From Meloidogyne chitwoodi (lineage: Eukaryota > Nematoda > Chromadorea > Rhabditida > Meloidogynidae), in assembly GCA_015183035.1 (NCBI GenBank), contig JACZZP010000012.1:186001-250000 (forward strand): 64,000 bases of DNA, read 5' to 3'. This document shows positions 23,901 to 37,100 of the stretch, piece after piece; position 1 is the first letter of the stretch; each line of letters begins with the position of its first letter. The notes beneath the pieces were generated by a model. It was not told where the DNA came from, made no database searches, and saw only the letters and a program-made list of their open reading frames with translations. The position numbers were made by a program, and so were the translations under genes.

Positions 23901-26900
23901 TTAGCTATTATTCTCTTTTAAAATTAGAAGAAGTAACAAAATATTTTTTTTAATAAAGTCCTTATATACCTGAATATATTGTGCAGTAGAGAAAGGAATT
24001 TTAATAGTTCCATTAATTTCAAAAATATCTTCTACTGTTTCTATAGCACATTCAAATTGATAACTCCCTTTAATTTTAATACCAATTCTGATATTTTGAT
24101 TTTGTTCCAAAGTGTTGTTACATTTAATTATTGTCTCATTACCTTTAAGAAGCCATTTTCCATTCTAAAAATATATTTAAATAATTTTTTTTAATATTTC
24201 TTAGCTTTTGGGAACATTTTTCGGAACATATTTTTGACCTTTATCTTGCTAGGAAAATTGGGCAGTGGAATACTACTTCAGTGAAGAAACAGTACAAAAA
24301 CTTGCAAGAAATTACAAAAATACATGAAAAATACAAAAATACTTTTATGTATTTTTGTCCTTTAAATGTGTTTTTCATGTATTTTCTTGAAAGTTTTTGT
24401 ACTGTTTCTTAACTGCCCAATTTTCCACTGCCCAAATTTCTGGAAGCCAAATTTTTTATTCCTCAAATAAATTAAAAAAAATAAACTCACAGTATAAGAA
24501 TTTACTTCCGAACAATTTTTAGTAATATTTAATTGAAAGACTGTGTGCCCAACTTAAAAAAAAATTAAATTTAATTAAAAATTAATTAAATTAAAAAAAC
24601 TTTTTTCATTAAATTCAATAGCACCATTTAAAAAATTAATTGTAATATTTTCATTAAATAGTTTTGGTGTTGTCAATTTAATAATTATTTCACTTTTATT
24701 TTTTAAATTTTCTTCAATTTTAAAAATATTATTTTTTAATTTAAATTGAGGTAATTCATAATATTTTTCAATTTGTCGGCATTTTGTCAAAGGCTTTTCC
24801 GGTGAATCAAATTCAACATTGGAAACGGTTCCATTAACCTAAAATTATTTTTAAAATTATTTTTGAATTTATTTTATTTTTTTAACAAGTTTTTTAAGAT
24901 AAAAATGTATTTTTGAATAAAATTTCGAGTGCCCTTGGACCTCCAATAGGAATTGAAAATTTCAATAATTAAATTGAAAATGATTAAAGCAGTGATTTCA
25001 AAGGAGTTACACAAATTTGACAGCTAAAATATTATCGAGAAGAATTTTTTGAAAATTTAATTTAATTATTTTTCTACCTTTAACATCACTAAATAAATTT
25101 AATTTAATAAAAATAAGACTTGCCATAACATAATTAACTGCCCAAGGAGGATATCTGTGCTGGTAAAAGACAAAATCAGCACCATTAATACTAATTTTGT
25201 AGTAATTTTTAGTGGCATAAATTAGAACAACGATGGACACACCAGTCAGTCCAATTGGATTTTTTCGAATTTCTGGAGTTTCCCACTTGTCGTTGAAATA
25301 AGTGTTCATTTCTAGGGAAGAATTTCCTCCTTCTTTATATGAAACATGTGTTTCATTACTTTCATAATATCCATTACCAAAATTGAATTTTAAACGCAAA
25401 ATTCTTTGCATAGCTTAAAAAACAAGAAATGTTATATTCACAGTCAAATGTCTCTATTTTAAATGCCAGAAAAGAAAGGCTTGAAAATAGAAAAAGGCAT
25501 AGGGGGGACCAAGCTAAAAAAGCATAGGGGGGACCAAGCTCATTTTAGGTGATTACCGCGGCTGCTCCCTTGTTATCTCCGTGTAGGATTTTTTGCCCTT
25601 ACGGAGGATTCTGGAGATAAAGAGAGGAATCATAAACGCAGCGAAGCAATGCATTCAACTAAAGTCAATGCCCAGACTAACCCAATAATGGAAGAAAAAA
25701 TATTAAAAATTACTATTTTTTCCAGGCGCAAAGTGATTATGGTTCATATATATTTGGAAATTAAATGTGTTGCTCTTCTTCATTTGCTCGATTTTAAAAA
25801 GGTCTGCTTCAAAGCAGAGAATAGTTCCATAGCTTTTTAGTAAATCCACTTGTTGATTAAATTTATAATAAGGAGTATCTCGTACGTCTTTATCAGTTCT
25901 ATTATATTCCAAAAGTTGGATATCTCCATCGAACTAAATTAAAATAATTAATTAAATTTTAATTTGACTCACCGAAATTCGTCTAATATACCAAATTGGC
26001 AACGAAATAATTCTATATCCTATATTCTCAGAATTGACAGAAATATTAATTTTAATTGTTTCAAAATCAATTTTATCCACTATTATGTTCATTTCAAATG
26101 GATTTCCTTTTTCAAAACTAGTAGCATTGTTTATCAGAAATATGTGTTCTTTTGAACCCTGAAAGAATCAAAAAAATATAATTCTTCTAAAATAAACTTG
26201 TCTAATTAAATTTAATTAATTTTTACATTTTCTGATGAATGGTATGCTTCAATTTCATTTTTATTTAAATCTACAATCAATGCAATTACCGTACTTCCAA
26301 CTAAAATAAATAAATTATATCCTTTCAAAAAATATAAAATAAACAAACTGTAATCATTCTCCTCCGAAACACCATTAAGTAACTTTATGGAAAATTTTGC
26401 TGCATTTTTGTTGATCATGCAACGAAAAGTAAATTTAGATTGATTACAATTCGCTCTATGAGTTTCAATAGAATGAGGCATTTTAATTATATGATCCATT
26501 GTCTCTGCCAACTAGAAATTATTTGTTTTAATAAATTAAAACAAATATAATTTAATTGTTTAGTTCGAGTCAACCCTAAGTAAAAAATTAACCAATTGGT
26601 CAAATTGCCAATTCGGTCAATTAATAAAACACTCCCAATAAATTCATGTTTGTGCGGGACTAACTAGTTTTTAAAAGATTTGACCGAATTGGCAATTTGA
26701 CCAATTGGTTAATTTGATACTCAGGGGTGGATCCGTTTAGTTCATACCATCATAACAAATTCCTCCTTCATTTTACCAACAAACACAGGGGAGACCTTAA
26801 TAAAGTCTCCGTCAAGTGTCATACTCATATTATATCCCTCAAATATTCCCTTCCACCAATTAGCAGGAAATAATTTTTGAGCAGAAATCTTCATTTTAGG

Positions 26901-29447
26901 AGTTTCAAATAACATCCAAATATAATATTCACTTAATCTAAGTGTTACGTATATTTCTGTGCCAACAAAAATATTTGTTTTGTTTTGTGCCTTAATAAAT
27001 TATTTAATGTTTTTTTAATTTAATTAAATAAAAATTAAAAAAATCCCTTTTTTAATTTTTATACTTGATCAGGTCACCAGCAACCAGTGATGCAAAAGTT
27101 CCAAAATTTCCACGTAACTAGTTCCAGTTCCGGAACTGGATTTTTAATTTTCATTGTTCCAGTTCCGGAACTATTGTGGGGTTAAGGACTAGTTCCGGAT
27201 CAGTTCTAGTTCTGGAACAAGTTCCATTTCCAATAATCAACCAGTTCCATAGTTCCAGTTCCAAACCAGCCAGAAATTTGGTAGTTCCAGTTCCGGAACT
27301 GGAACTTTCCCATCACTGGTCACCAGCAACATTTATTTATTTTCAAAAATAAATATTACCTGAGAAGAAAAATTCACTTGAAGAACATTTTGTTTAAAAT
27401 TAAACAATTCAATTTTTCCTTCCTTTCCATTTTCATCAGGCAACAATATAAACATCACATATTTCTCATCATCTTTACTGATTTCTGTCAATGAAAGTTG
27501 AGAATTGTTGGTATATCTTTTTGGGCATTCATTATTTTTTAAATCCATTTCATCTGAATAAGTTATTTCAGGCACTAAAGAGTCAGATGTTGTTGGATTC
27601 TTGAACTAAATTTTTAAATTTATTAAATTTTTACTAAAAATTTAAAAGATAATTTAAGTGTTTCTAGTATTTCCCAAGTTTTCAATTTTATAAGATATAT
27701 TAATGTGGGGGAATATTTAGGAACATGTCTCATTTCAAAACAGAATTTGCTTTAATAATTTAAAGAAAATATCCAATCTAAATATTATAAGTAGTGATGG
27801 GAAAGTTCCAAATTTCCACGGAACTAGTTCCAGTTCCGGAACTATTGTGGGGTGAGGAACTAGTTCCAGATCAGTTCTAGTTCCGGAACTAGTTCTGGAA
27901 CAAGTTCCAGTTCCAAAAATCAACCAGTTCCATAGTTGCAGTTCCAAATCAGTTCCAGAAATTTTGTAGTTTCATAGTTCCGGAACACTGGAACTTTCCC
28001 ATCACTGATTATAAGCACATACCCAAACATTCATTGGACACGCACATCCTCTATAAACAAACAAATCCAAAGATTGTTGTGCCCTTGTGGGTAATATATC
28101 CAACCCAAGTGCCCATAAACCTGCATATTTGTGTAAATAAGCACCCTTGTTTATTTTGGAAAAATATTCATTAAATAGGTGTTCATCAGGAAATGTTACA
28201 TTGTATGTTAAATATTTTACTAAAAAAAATAAAAGAAAATTTATTTTACAAAATTAAACCCTTTTCGCCTTCTCCAGAGATATATTTATCATGAATTCGT
28301 GTTAAAACGTCCTTCTTCCGGCCAAATTCAATGTTAAAAGATGAAGTATTATTTAACAAATATCTAAAATTTATAAAACAATAAACTATTAATTCAAGCG
28401 GTTGGGGTCATTTCAGTTTGCCATTTCAGTGTTAGCCAGTTCAGTGTTGGGATAGTTAATGCCTGTACAGACGTTCCGACATCTCCGAACCGGAATTTTA
28501 GTAAAAAAAAAGTAAGAAAAAATAATAAGAACAAATAATGTTAGTCTGATAAATTCAAAGTTCCGGGCCCGATTTCTTATGAGATTTTTAGCCTTAATGG
28601 TGACACTGAAATTGCTCAAACTGTTGGCTAGCACTGAAATGGCAACACTGAGCTGGCCCTTTGCGTAATTCAAGTTTGATTAAAATTAGGCCAGTTCAGT
28701 GCCTCCCTTTTATATCTATTTACTTATAATGTCCTTAAATTAAAAACAAAATTTACTTTTGATTGGTAAGCGATAGGGAAATTGTTGTAACGAAGGATCC
28801 ATTTTCAGCATCTATCGAGATATATCCAGTTGAAAGTTTAATTCCATGCCATATTGATGAAGCTGGTTGTCCAAGAGAACATTTATATTTATCTTGCGAA
28901 TTTTCACAGAATTCATGACGCTTTTTTTCGCAAAGTTTGGTGATCTCATTCTTTAAAAATAAATTTTAAATATTAAAGATTTTGACTCTCAAAATGGCCA
29001 GTTCAGAACCACATTGCTTCCGGCCACTTTAACGCCCCTACCGTAAAACTTGTAAATAAACTCACTTGTTTGCTTTTACTAAGTCGATAAGGTATTGCTG
29101 TAATAATACCATTTGCAGTATTATTTGATACCAGTTGGCTTGGATAACAGATAACTAATCTAAAAAATGTTTAAATAATTAAATTTATTTTTAAATTAAA
29201 TTTTACTCGTCGCAAAGAATACTGCTTGGTGTGTTAAAAATTAATCCATAAGATCCAATATTTTCTTGATCTTGTCGAAGCATGCATTGGTCCGTGTTCA
29301 AATAATCGATTTTATGATGTGTGACCCCATTGGTCAAATATACACTAAAAAATTAATTTAAATTTAAATAAAATATTTAACTTCATACTATCCATTAACA
29401 TCCTTTTTCTCCTCAGAAAAAACAAACATAAGAAAGAAAATTAGCAT
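23901..29447 (-). CDS. Large secreted galectin-domain protein, copy A
   Basis: About 16 exons from 29447 to about 23901 (29447-29389, 29344-29207, 29159-29066, 28950-28757, 28363-28260, 28219-28023, 27605-27360, 26990-26748, 26511-26349, 26300-26227, 26158-25973, 25933-25714, 25413-25124, 24838-24601, 24552-24491, 24164-~23901), about 923 aa. The N-terminal third is Cys-rich (NTDQCML, LCDE, VICYPSQL, GQPASSIWHGI, LHKYAGLWALGLDILP, RGCACP), shared with B-D and of unknown fold. Galectin-like units follow; the clearest has W-x3-E-I-R-KNPIG and YYKISINGADFVFYQHRYPP. Compared with B the first ATG is lost; an internal Met gives a shorter signal peptide (MLIFFLMFVFS). One intron (25123-24839) has a GC donor. 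The end of the last exon is uncertain. Confidence 0.75.
24245..24435. mobile_element. Inverted-repeat MITE in copy A intron
   Basis: Arms 'GAAACAGTACAAAAACTTGC' and its near complement, flanked by GGGCAGTGGAA and its complement, in the intron 24165-24490. A related element with ATACATGAAAAATACA repeats lies at 61318-61550 and 38150-38507. Confidence 0.6.
25490..25570. repeat. Fragment of foldback-element core in copy A intron
   Basis: CATAGGGGGGACCAAGCT occurs twice, followed by GATTACCGCGGCTGCT, matching the interior of the elements at 5583 and 30135. Confidence 0.6.
26567..26734. mobile_element. 168-bp MITE with 9-bp target duplication
   Basis: Inverted arms AATTAACCAATTGGTCAAAT and complement, and outer ends GAGTCAACCC / GGGGTGGATCC. 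GTTTAGTTC flanks both sides (26558-26566 and 26735-26743). Lies in an intron of copy A. Confidence 0.75.
27094..27316. mobile_element. GGAACT-rich MITE in copy A intron
   Basis: Starts CAGTGATGC and ends CCCATCACT, body of GGAACT units. It is flanked on both sides by GGTCACCAGCAAC, a 13-bp direct repeat, longer than the 8 bp of its relatives. Confidence 0.7.
27792..28007. mobile_element. 216-bp GGAACT-rich hAT-like MITE with 8-bp target duplication
   Basis: Ends TAGTGATGGGAAAG and CTTTCCCATCACTG. ATTATAAG precedes (27784-27791) and follows (28008-28015), a clean 8-bp duplication typical of hAT elements. In an intron of copy A. Confidence 0.85.
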
Positions 29448-31161
29448 TAAAATAAAGAATAAATTATTAAAATAATTTTCAACAATTTTATAAAATTATC
29501 TAAAGAAAAAAATATTTTTAAATTAAAAAATAACATTTATATGGTTAAATAAATTATTAAAAAAAATAAAAATGAATGTAAACATTTAAATATAATTAAA
29601 TAAGTAAATCTATTAAATAAATTTATTTATGTGTGTGGCAAGTAAAAATGATTAGATAATAATCTCTTCATTAAAAAAAATTAATTTAATTAAAATTAAA
29701 TATTTAATTTATAATATTAATAAATGATTATTTAAATAAAATAATTTTATAATTAAATATAACTAGCTAATAAACTAAAGTTTAAATTAATAAATTGAAT
29801 GACTAATTTTAATACCAATTTAATTTATTTATATGCATAAATGATCATTTAATTAAATTAAAAAATGTTAAACTAATTTATAGTTAAAGCTAATCAACTA
29901 AAATTTAATAAATGAGATTTACTAATTTGATAAAAAATAAAAATGTTATTTTTAAATATTTTATTTATAATTTATTATTCATTAATTCTAACTGAGATAA
30001 TATCTGGATGATTAAAAATTAAAAAAATGTTAAAAATCAGAATTTTAGCTAATCTCTCAATTTGGGAAAAGAACAACTTATTGTTTAAACTGAAACTCTT
30101 TCAATGATAAACACAACTTAATAATATATTTATTGATTACCGGAAAATTCCTCTTCGGAAATTCCTCTTTTTAGAGGAAAATTCCTCCCCAAATTAAAAA
30201 TTATTAAAAATTATGGTTGTTCTTTAGTATATGGGACCCGAACTCGGATCAAGTAACACATATCATTCGATTCCTCTCGAAGAGCTGAACACGAATATAT
30301 AAATTTTATTTCTAGGAAAAATATTTGAGCCGAGTTACAGGTCCCTGAAAATCGAAAAACCATAGGAGGGAGTAAGCTCATTTTTGGGGTGAAAAATTCA
30401 AATATGAGTATGATAGCTCATTCGAAAGAGCTCTTCGAGACCTATCGAATGAGACCAAAATTGTCGAGATTGAATGATTTTGAACAAAGTTATGACAGAT
30501 CGAAGTTTGCTGGAAACACGTCAAACTTGGACCTATTGGGAGTGTTTTATGACTTCTTCATTTGGGAGCCCATCCCTGGTTGGCTTTTGGTACATGCGTC
30601 ATTCTACGGCGCAAATTACAACAAAATATTTAATTCAGTGAAAATAATTTAAGTGCAGCCGCGGTAATCACCTCAAATGAGCTTACTCCCCCCTATGGTT
30701 TTTCGATTTTTGGGGACCTGTAACTCGTGAGTATTTGTCTCCTGCAAGAAATTCTTATATATTCGTGTTCAGCTCTTCGAGAGGAATCGAATGATATGTG
30801 TTACTTGATCCGAGTTCGGGTCCCATATACTAAAGAACAACCATAATTTTTAAAATTTTTAATTTGGGGAGGAATTTTCCTCTAAAAAGAGGAATTTCCG
30901 AAGAGGAATTTTCCGATTATTTTGCTTAGAGAGGAATTTTCCGTTAAAGAGGAATTTTCCGAAAATTTGGAGAGGAATTTTCCGAAGAGGAATTTTCCGG
31001 TCACCTATTTATTTTCAATTTAAAAATAATATTACAAAATAATTAATAAAATAATATAAATAAATATATCAATTTTCCAATATATAAATAAATTAATTAA
31101 AAAAATTTAAAAGAATAATTAAATTATTAAATTTTAAAAAATTAATTACTTCTTCCCCTTC
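29448..31161. other. AT-rich spacer with foldback element
   Basis: From 29450 to 30126 mostly A/T-rich sequence upstream of copy A; then the foldback element at 30135-31005 and a short AT-rich 3' flank of the cysteine-repeat gene. No coding region is supported; the open frame 30389-30652 lies inside the element. Confidence 0.55.
30135..31005. mobile_element. 871-bp nested foldback transposon with 8-bp duplication
   Basis: Outer arms are tandem GAGGAATTTTCC units (CCGGAAAATTCCTCTTCGG and its complement). Inner arms include ATGGGACCCGAACTCGGATC near 30221 and its complement near 30810, and the core shares GAGTTACAGGTCC and the AGTAAGCTCATTTTTGGGG stretch with the element at 5583. TATTTATT flanks it (30127-30134 and 31006-31013). 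No transposase. Confidence 0.78.
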
Positions 31162-34100
31162 TTATAAAACACAGCCAAAAATGATTAAAACAATTAAAAT
31201 TATTATAATGTTTGTATTAAATTTAGTAAAAATAGCAGATGATGTTTTAGTAAAATAATGTTTTGTTGTTGTTAAACTTTTCTTTGTTGTTGTTTTTGTT
31301 TTAGTTGAAATATTTGTTGTAATTGTTGTTGAATTATTTGTTGTAATTGTTGTTTTAATTGTTGATTGTATTGTAATTAAAGTTGAATTATTACAAAAGT
31401 TTGTTTTACATGTTTTACAATTTTTATATTTTGAGGGACAGTCTCCACAATTTTGTTCAGCTTAAATAATAAAAAATAAATAAGTTACTATTGACTCTAA
31501 TTACAAGGACAATGACCAGTGTTTTTACAAGAGTAAATTTTATTTTAATTTTTTACCTCTCATAAATATATCTATTGCAATATAACAATTATCAATTGCA
31601 TGATGACATGTTTTATTTTTAACTTTGAAAGGTTGAAAATGGGCATTTAAATGGTAACACATTCTTGGTGATGGAAGTTTAGTTTCAGCATTACAGAGTG
31701 GAGAGGCACATTCAGTACATTTATTTAAATTTTTATATTCTGAACATTTACCACATCCTTGAACTAGACCTATTATTTGAATAATTATACTGTATTTTTT
31801 TTAATTTATTTTACCAATTTCTTTTTTATCAACTCCAATAAAGCAAACTCCTTTCTCACAAATTCTCTTTCCTTTAGATGGATTCCATTCATTAGCATTC
31901 TTTTCCAAACAAAATAATTGACGTTTAAAAAATGGATCTGAGTTACAAGTTGTTTTGTCATTACAGTCAACACATTGTACATTACTCATATTTATTTTAT
32001 TTGATAATATATCTAAAACACCTTTAGGACATTTTCCACAATCATAATGAAATTGTTCTATTTTATTATCTAAAAATGTTAATAAAAATAGTTAAGATTT
32101 AACATCTTGAATTTAATTTAAAAATAACCTCCATCTTTCACTTGAATTTTAGCAATATAACAATCTTTTTCTTTACATTCTTTAAAATTACCATTAAATC
32201 CAATACAATAATAAGAAAGTTCTTTATCATTACAACGATGTCCTTTACATTCTTTACAATTAACAAAAGGACAATTTCCACATCCTCTATTAACTTTAAA
32301 TTTAATAAAATTTAAAAATATTATTTATATATTTTAAAACCATTATTTGTTTGTGTTCTCCATGTATAACAAGGAGCGTTAAATCTAGTTTTACATATGT
32401 TTATTTCATTTATCCAACAATGTTTGTGAACAAGTTGTTCTCCATTACAATAATTTTCCTTACATGTTGTACATTCATTTTTACCAATTTTTGTTGGACA
32501 ATTTCCACAACCTTGTGTAACTAAAAAAACATGGAAAGATTAATTGTTTATTTAAATAATTTACCATTCCCAGTTTTGATATTTCTATAAACAAAACATT
32601 TGTCTTTACAAACTCTTGTTCCTTTTGTTGTAGTTGAATTGTTTGGTGATTTTATTAAACAAAACAATTGTTCTGTAAAAAACTTTTCAGTATTGCAAAA
32701 GGTATTAGTACATTCTGCACATAAAACTTTATTAATATCAAATTCTTTTGGTATTTTAGTAGAATCAGATGTTTTGGTTGGACATTTGCCACAATTATAG
32801 TGATATTTATCTAAAAATAAACTTTTTTTTAGCTTTATAAAAGTTTCCGGTCTATAAATATTTATTCAGTTTTTCCGGTTTATAAATGTTAATGTTTTTC
32901 CGGTTTATAAATGTTTATTCAATGTTTTCCGGTTTTTAAATATTTATTCATGTTTTTAATGTTTAAGTTGAATATTTTGCCATTTTAGCAGAATGTTTTT
33001 CACAGCTTTAGTGATTAATGAGGCTGCTCCCTAGGTATTATCTCCGCGAAAAAATTTTCAAAAAGTATATGTATACTAACCTTTATTATTTAATTTCATA
33101 ATATAACAATCAGGAGTATCACATTGATTAACTCCATCAATTCCATCACTACTTTTACAATAAAATTTAATATTTTTCCAATTATTGCAACGATTATCTT
33201 GACATTCTTTACATGCTTTAGTTTTACATTCTCCACAACCTTTTTCGACTTGAAAATTTTTTAAATTATATTTTAATAATAAATCATACTTGTATTATCT
33301 TCAGCTCTCATCATATAACAAGTAGTATTAAATCTAGTTTTACATATTCCCTTATTAGTAAAACATTGTTTGTGAACAAGCTGTTCCACATTACAATATT
33401 TAGTATTTTTACAATTGACACATTCTATTGAAGCATCATTTGAACAAATACCACAGCCTTGTTTTACTAATTAAAAATATTTATTATTTTCCTATTTAAA
33501 ATATTTTCCAACCTATTCCATCATTATCCCTTGACACAAAACATTGACTATCACAAACTCTCAATTGACTTGTAGAATTAATCATTTCTTTAGTTTTATT
33601 CCAACAAAACAAAGAATTATGATAAAACTTTTCTGAATTACAAAATAGACTATTACAATCCACACATTTTGATGGCAATTCATTAATTGAAGGGCACTTT
33701 CCACATTCTTGTTTGCCTGCTAATTTTTATGTTATTGTTTTGGTTTATAAAACATATACCTTTATCATTAGCTTCTAAATTCGCTGCATAACAATATGGT
33801 GATTTGCATTCCTTATTATCATTTTTGTTTAAACAAAAATAAGGAAAATTTTCATCCTTTTCATCATTACAAAGATTTTTATTACATGTTTTGCATGACG
33901 AAGAAGAACATTTTCCACATCCTTTGTTTACTTAAATAATTTTAAATTTTTAATTAATTTATTTATTTAAAAATAAACTTTTATTAATTTTTGTCCGTTC
34001 AGTAAAACAAGGATTATTAAATTGTGTTGTACACATTTGTTTTTCATTTTTCCAACAATGTTTATAAACAAGTTTTTCTTCATTACAGTAACTTTTTTTA

Positions 34101-37100
34101 CATGTTTTGCATTTTGTTGGTGATTCTTTTGTTTTACATTTTCCACAACCTTGTTCCACTTTAAAATGTTTTATAAAATTAAATTATTTGTTTTAAACAA
34201 ACATTTTCCATCTAAATGTCGAAGAACAAAACATTCTTCATTACATTGTTTTAATATCTTTTTAGAATGTTCATTTTCATGTTTTCCTTTAATTAAACAA
34301 AAAAGACTATTTTCAAATAATTTTTTAGTATTGCAAATGTTTTCATTGCATTTAACAGCTAAAACATTGTTTTCATTCCAATCTGTTTTATCACCACAAC
34401 CTTGTTCAACTTAAATTATTTTAAATAAATATTTTAAAGTTTTAATATTTTTAAAATTAATTTACTTGTTTTATTATTTATAACTGCATAATAACAAATT
34501 TTGTTGTGTTTTTTAATATTACATTGTTCAACAATATTTTCTTTAGTCCAACAATAATATATTTCATTAAAGAATTTTTCAGTATTGCAAAATTTTTTAT
34601 TACATGTTCTGCAGGGAATATTATTTGATGGACATTTTCCACATTTGCCTTTACTTTTTGATAAAATTGTTTCTTTAATTATATCTGTAATTTATTAAAA
34701 TAATTATTTTTGATTGGGAAAGACTAAAACTCTATATTAAAATTATAATTTAAACTCAACTTTGTAAATATAACATTCTGGTTTATCACATTCTAAACTT
34801 TCTCCATTAGAATCTAAACAATAATATTTTAAATCCTTTCCATCATTACAAAGATGTGTTGTACATGTTTTACATTCTTTAGATGGACAGTCTCCACAGC
34901 CTTTGTTAACTTGTTTTAAAACAATTTTAATTATTGGGAATAACAAGCTATTAATTAAAACCTTCATTTGTTTCCATTCTCTCAGCAAAACATTTACCAT
35001 CAAATGGTGCAAAACACTTTCCTTGTTTATCAAAACAACTTTTATAAACAAGTTTTTCCTCATTACAGTAATTTGTTTTACATGTTTTGCATTGTGTTGA
35101 AGGAACATTTGTTTTACAATCAAAACATCCTTGTATTACTAAAACAAAATTAATTGTTTTTGTTTTAATTAACAAACAAACAATTTCCTTCTGGCTCTCG
35201 TTCAACACAACATTGTTTATTACATTTATTTATCATCTTTTTTGTTTTTAATGCATTTTTGTTTCTTTCTAAGCAAAACAATGTTTTGTCAAATAATTCT
35301 TTTTTATTACAAAAATTTTCTTTACAAGAAACAAAAGGAACGTTTTCTCTAGGTCCTTCACCACATCCACGATAAACTAAAAATTTTATTATATAATATT
35401 TTTTATATTTAATTTTTTAGTTAACAATGAAAATACTTTTATTATCCTCTCCTTTAGCATAATAACAAACTTTATTAATACATTCTTTCCAATTATCATT
35501 ATCAACATAACAGAAATAAAATCTTTTAAAAAAATCTTCAGAGTTGCATAATCTTGTATTACAAGTTCTACAAGGAATTTTATTGTTAGGACAATCTCCA
35601 CAACCTTGTTGGATTCTGTCATTGTCAGCTTAATTTTTAGGATAATTTAATTTAAAAAAATAATCATTTTTATGGAGAAGTAAAAGTCTCAGACTCAATT
35701 ACCTAAAAATTATAATTTAATTAAATTTATTTACCTTTATTAAAATCAACAGATATAAAACATTTATTTACTGTACATATATTTCCTTTGTTTTGCTTTC
35801 CATCTTTTCTTCCATAGCATAATATTGAATTTTTAATTGCATTCCTAATTTTATTTAAATCATCATTACATCCTAATTCATTGCAAGTAATACAATACTT
35901 ATTTTCAGGACATTCACCACAACCACCTCTATAGTTTTGATGGTTATTTAAATCTTAATTTTTAAATTTAATAAATAAATAAAAATAACCTTTATCATAA
36001 TCAATTGATAAATAACATGTTTTAATTCCTGATCGACAAAATTCCTTTGGATGATATAAATCTCCTCCGGGTACAAAACTGTCATCTTCTATAAAACAAT
36101 TTTTTAATTTTTTTAGATTAATTTTATTTACCATTGAATATAAGAATACAATTGAAATGATTTTTTTGAAAGAAATGAAAATAATTTTGTTTCATTTCAG
36201 AATAGTTTTTATCAAAACAATCAGTTGATTCTTTACATTTACCACAACCCATGTTTACTAAATTTTAAAAATATAAAATTTTATAGGTCTTGATTTAGTT
36301 GAATTATTTTAATAATTTGAAATATCTGTCGTTGATATTTCAGTTTCTATAGGATTTCGTGGAGATGTACTTCAATTTTTTTGCTTATTAATAGTTTAAT
36401 TAATGACCGGTGCTGGAAGGGATCCAGCCGGAATTTTCCGGAGTCTGAGCCTCAAATCCGGGTTTTTTCAATATTTCCGTACTAATCCCGACCAGTGATG
36501 TCCCGGTTCCGGGAACCGGCACCGGTTCCCACGGTTCCACTTCCGGTTCCGGAACCGTGGAACCGTAAAATTCGTAGAACCGGTTCGGAACCGGTTTTGG
36601 AACCGTCCATTTTTAATATTTATATAATTATTTTTTGAAACTAAAGTAATAAATTGATCGATTTTCATGAATAATTGATCCTAAAGAGCTTCAAGTTAAT
36701 TTGCCAATGGCCAGTGGTTGGAAAATCGTACCAAATTTCGTACTCGTACTTTGGTACGAAGTACGAGTACGAGGGAAAAAAATGACTAAAATACTAGGTA
36801 CGAGGCATAAGTACGAGCTCGTACTTTCGTACTTAAGGTTTAAATTTTCGCCAAATTTCTTTCTTTTCCATGTGGAAATAAAATTTTCACTCCATTCCTC
36901 TTCCCCCAGTTTATTTTTACAAGCGAGAAAAGAAAAGGAATGTTTATATATATGTAATTTACTTATTTTTTTCCAATTATGCATCTATGGTTTAGTGGTT
37001 AGTGCGTTAGTCTGTTTTAGTAAATTGGTTGAGGTTCGAATCCTTTAATAAGGGAAAGGAATTTGGAGTTATTAATTGCTGCTAGAGTCACTTATTTTTT

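Noticed and set aside
30389..30652. 87-aa open frame in the 30-kb foldback
   Set aside because: Element core in another orientation; not a transposase and not conserved as protein.
32129..35628. CRISPR or satellite interpretation of the regularly spaced repeat pattern
   Set aside because: The periodicity comes from repeated coding exons with open frames and phase-1 introns; not identical direct repeats with spacers.
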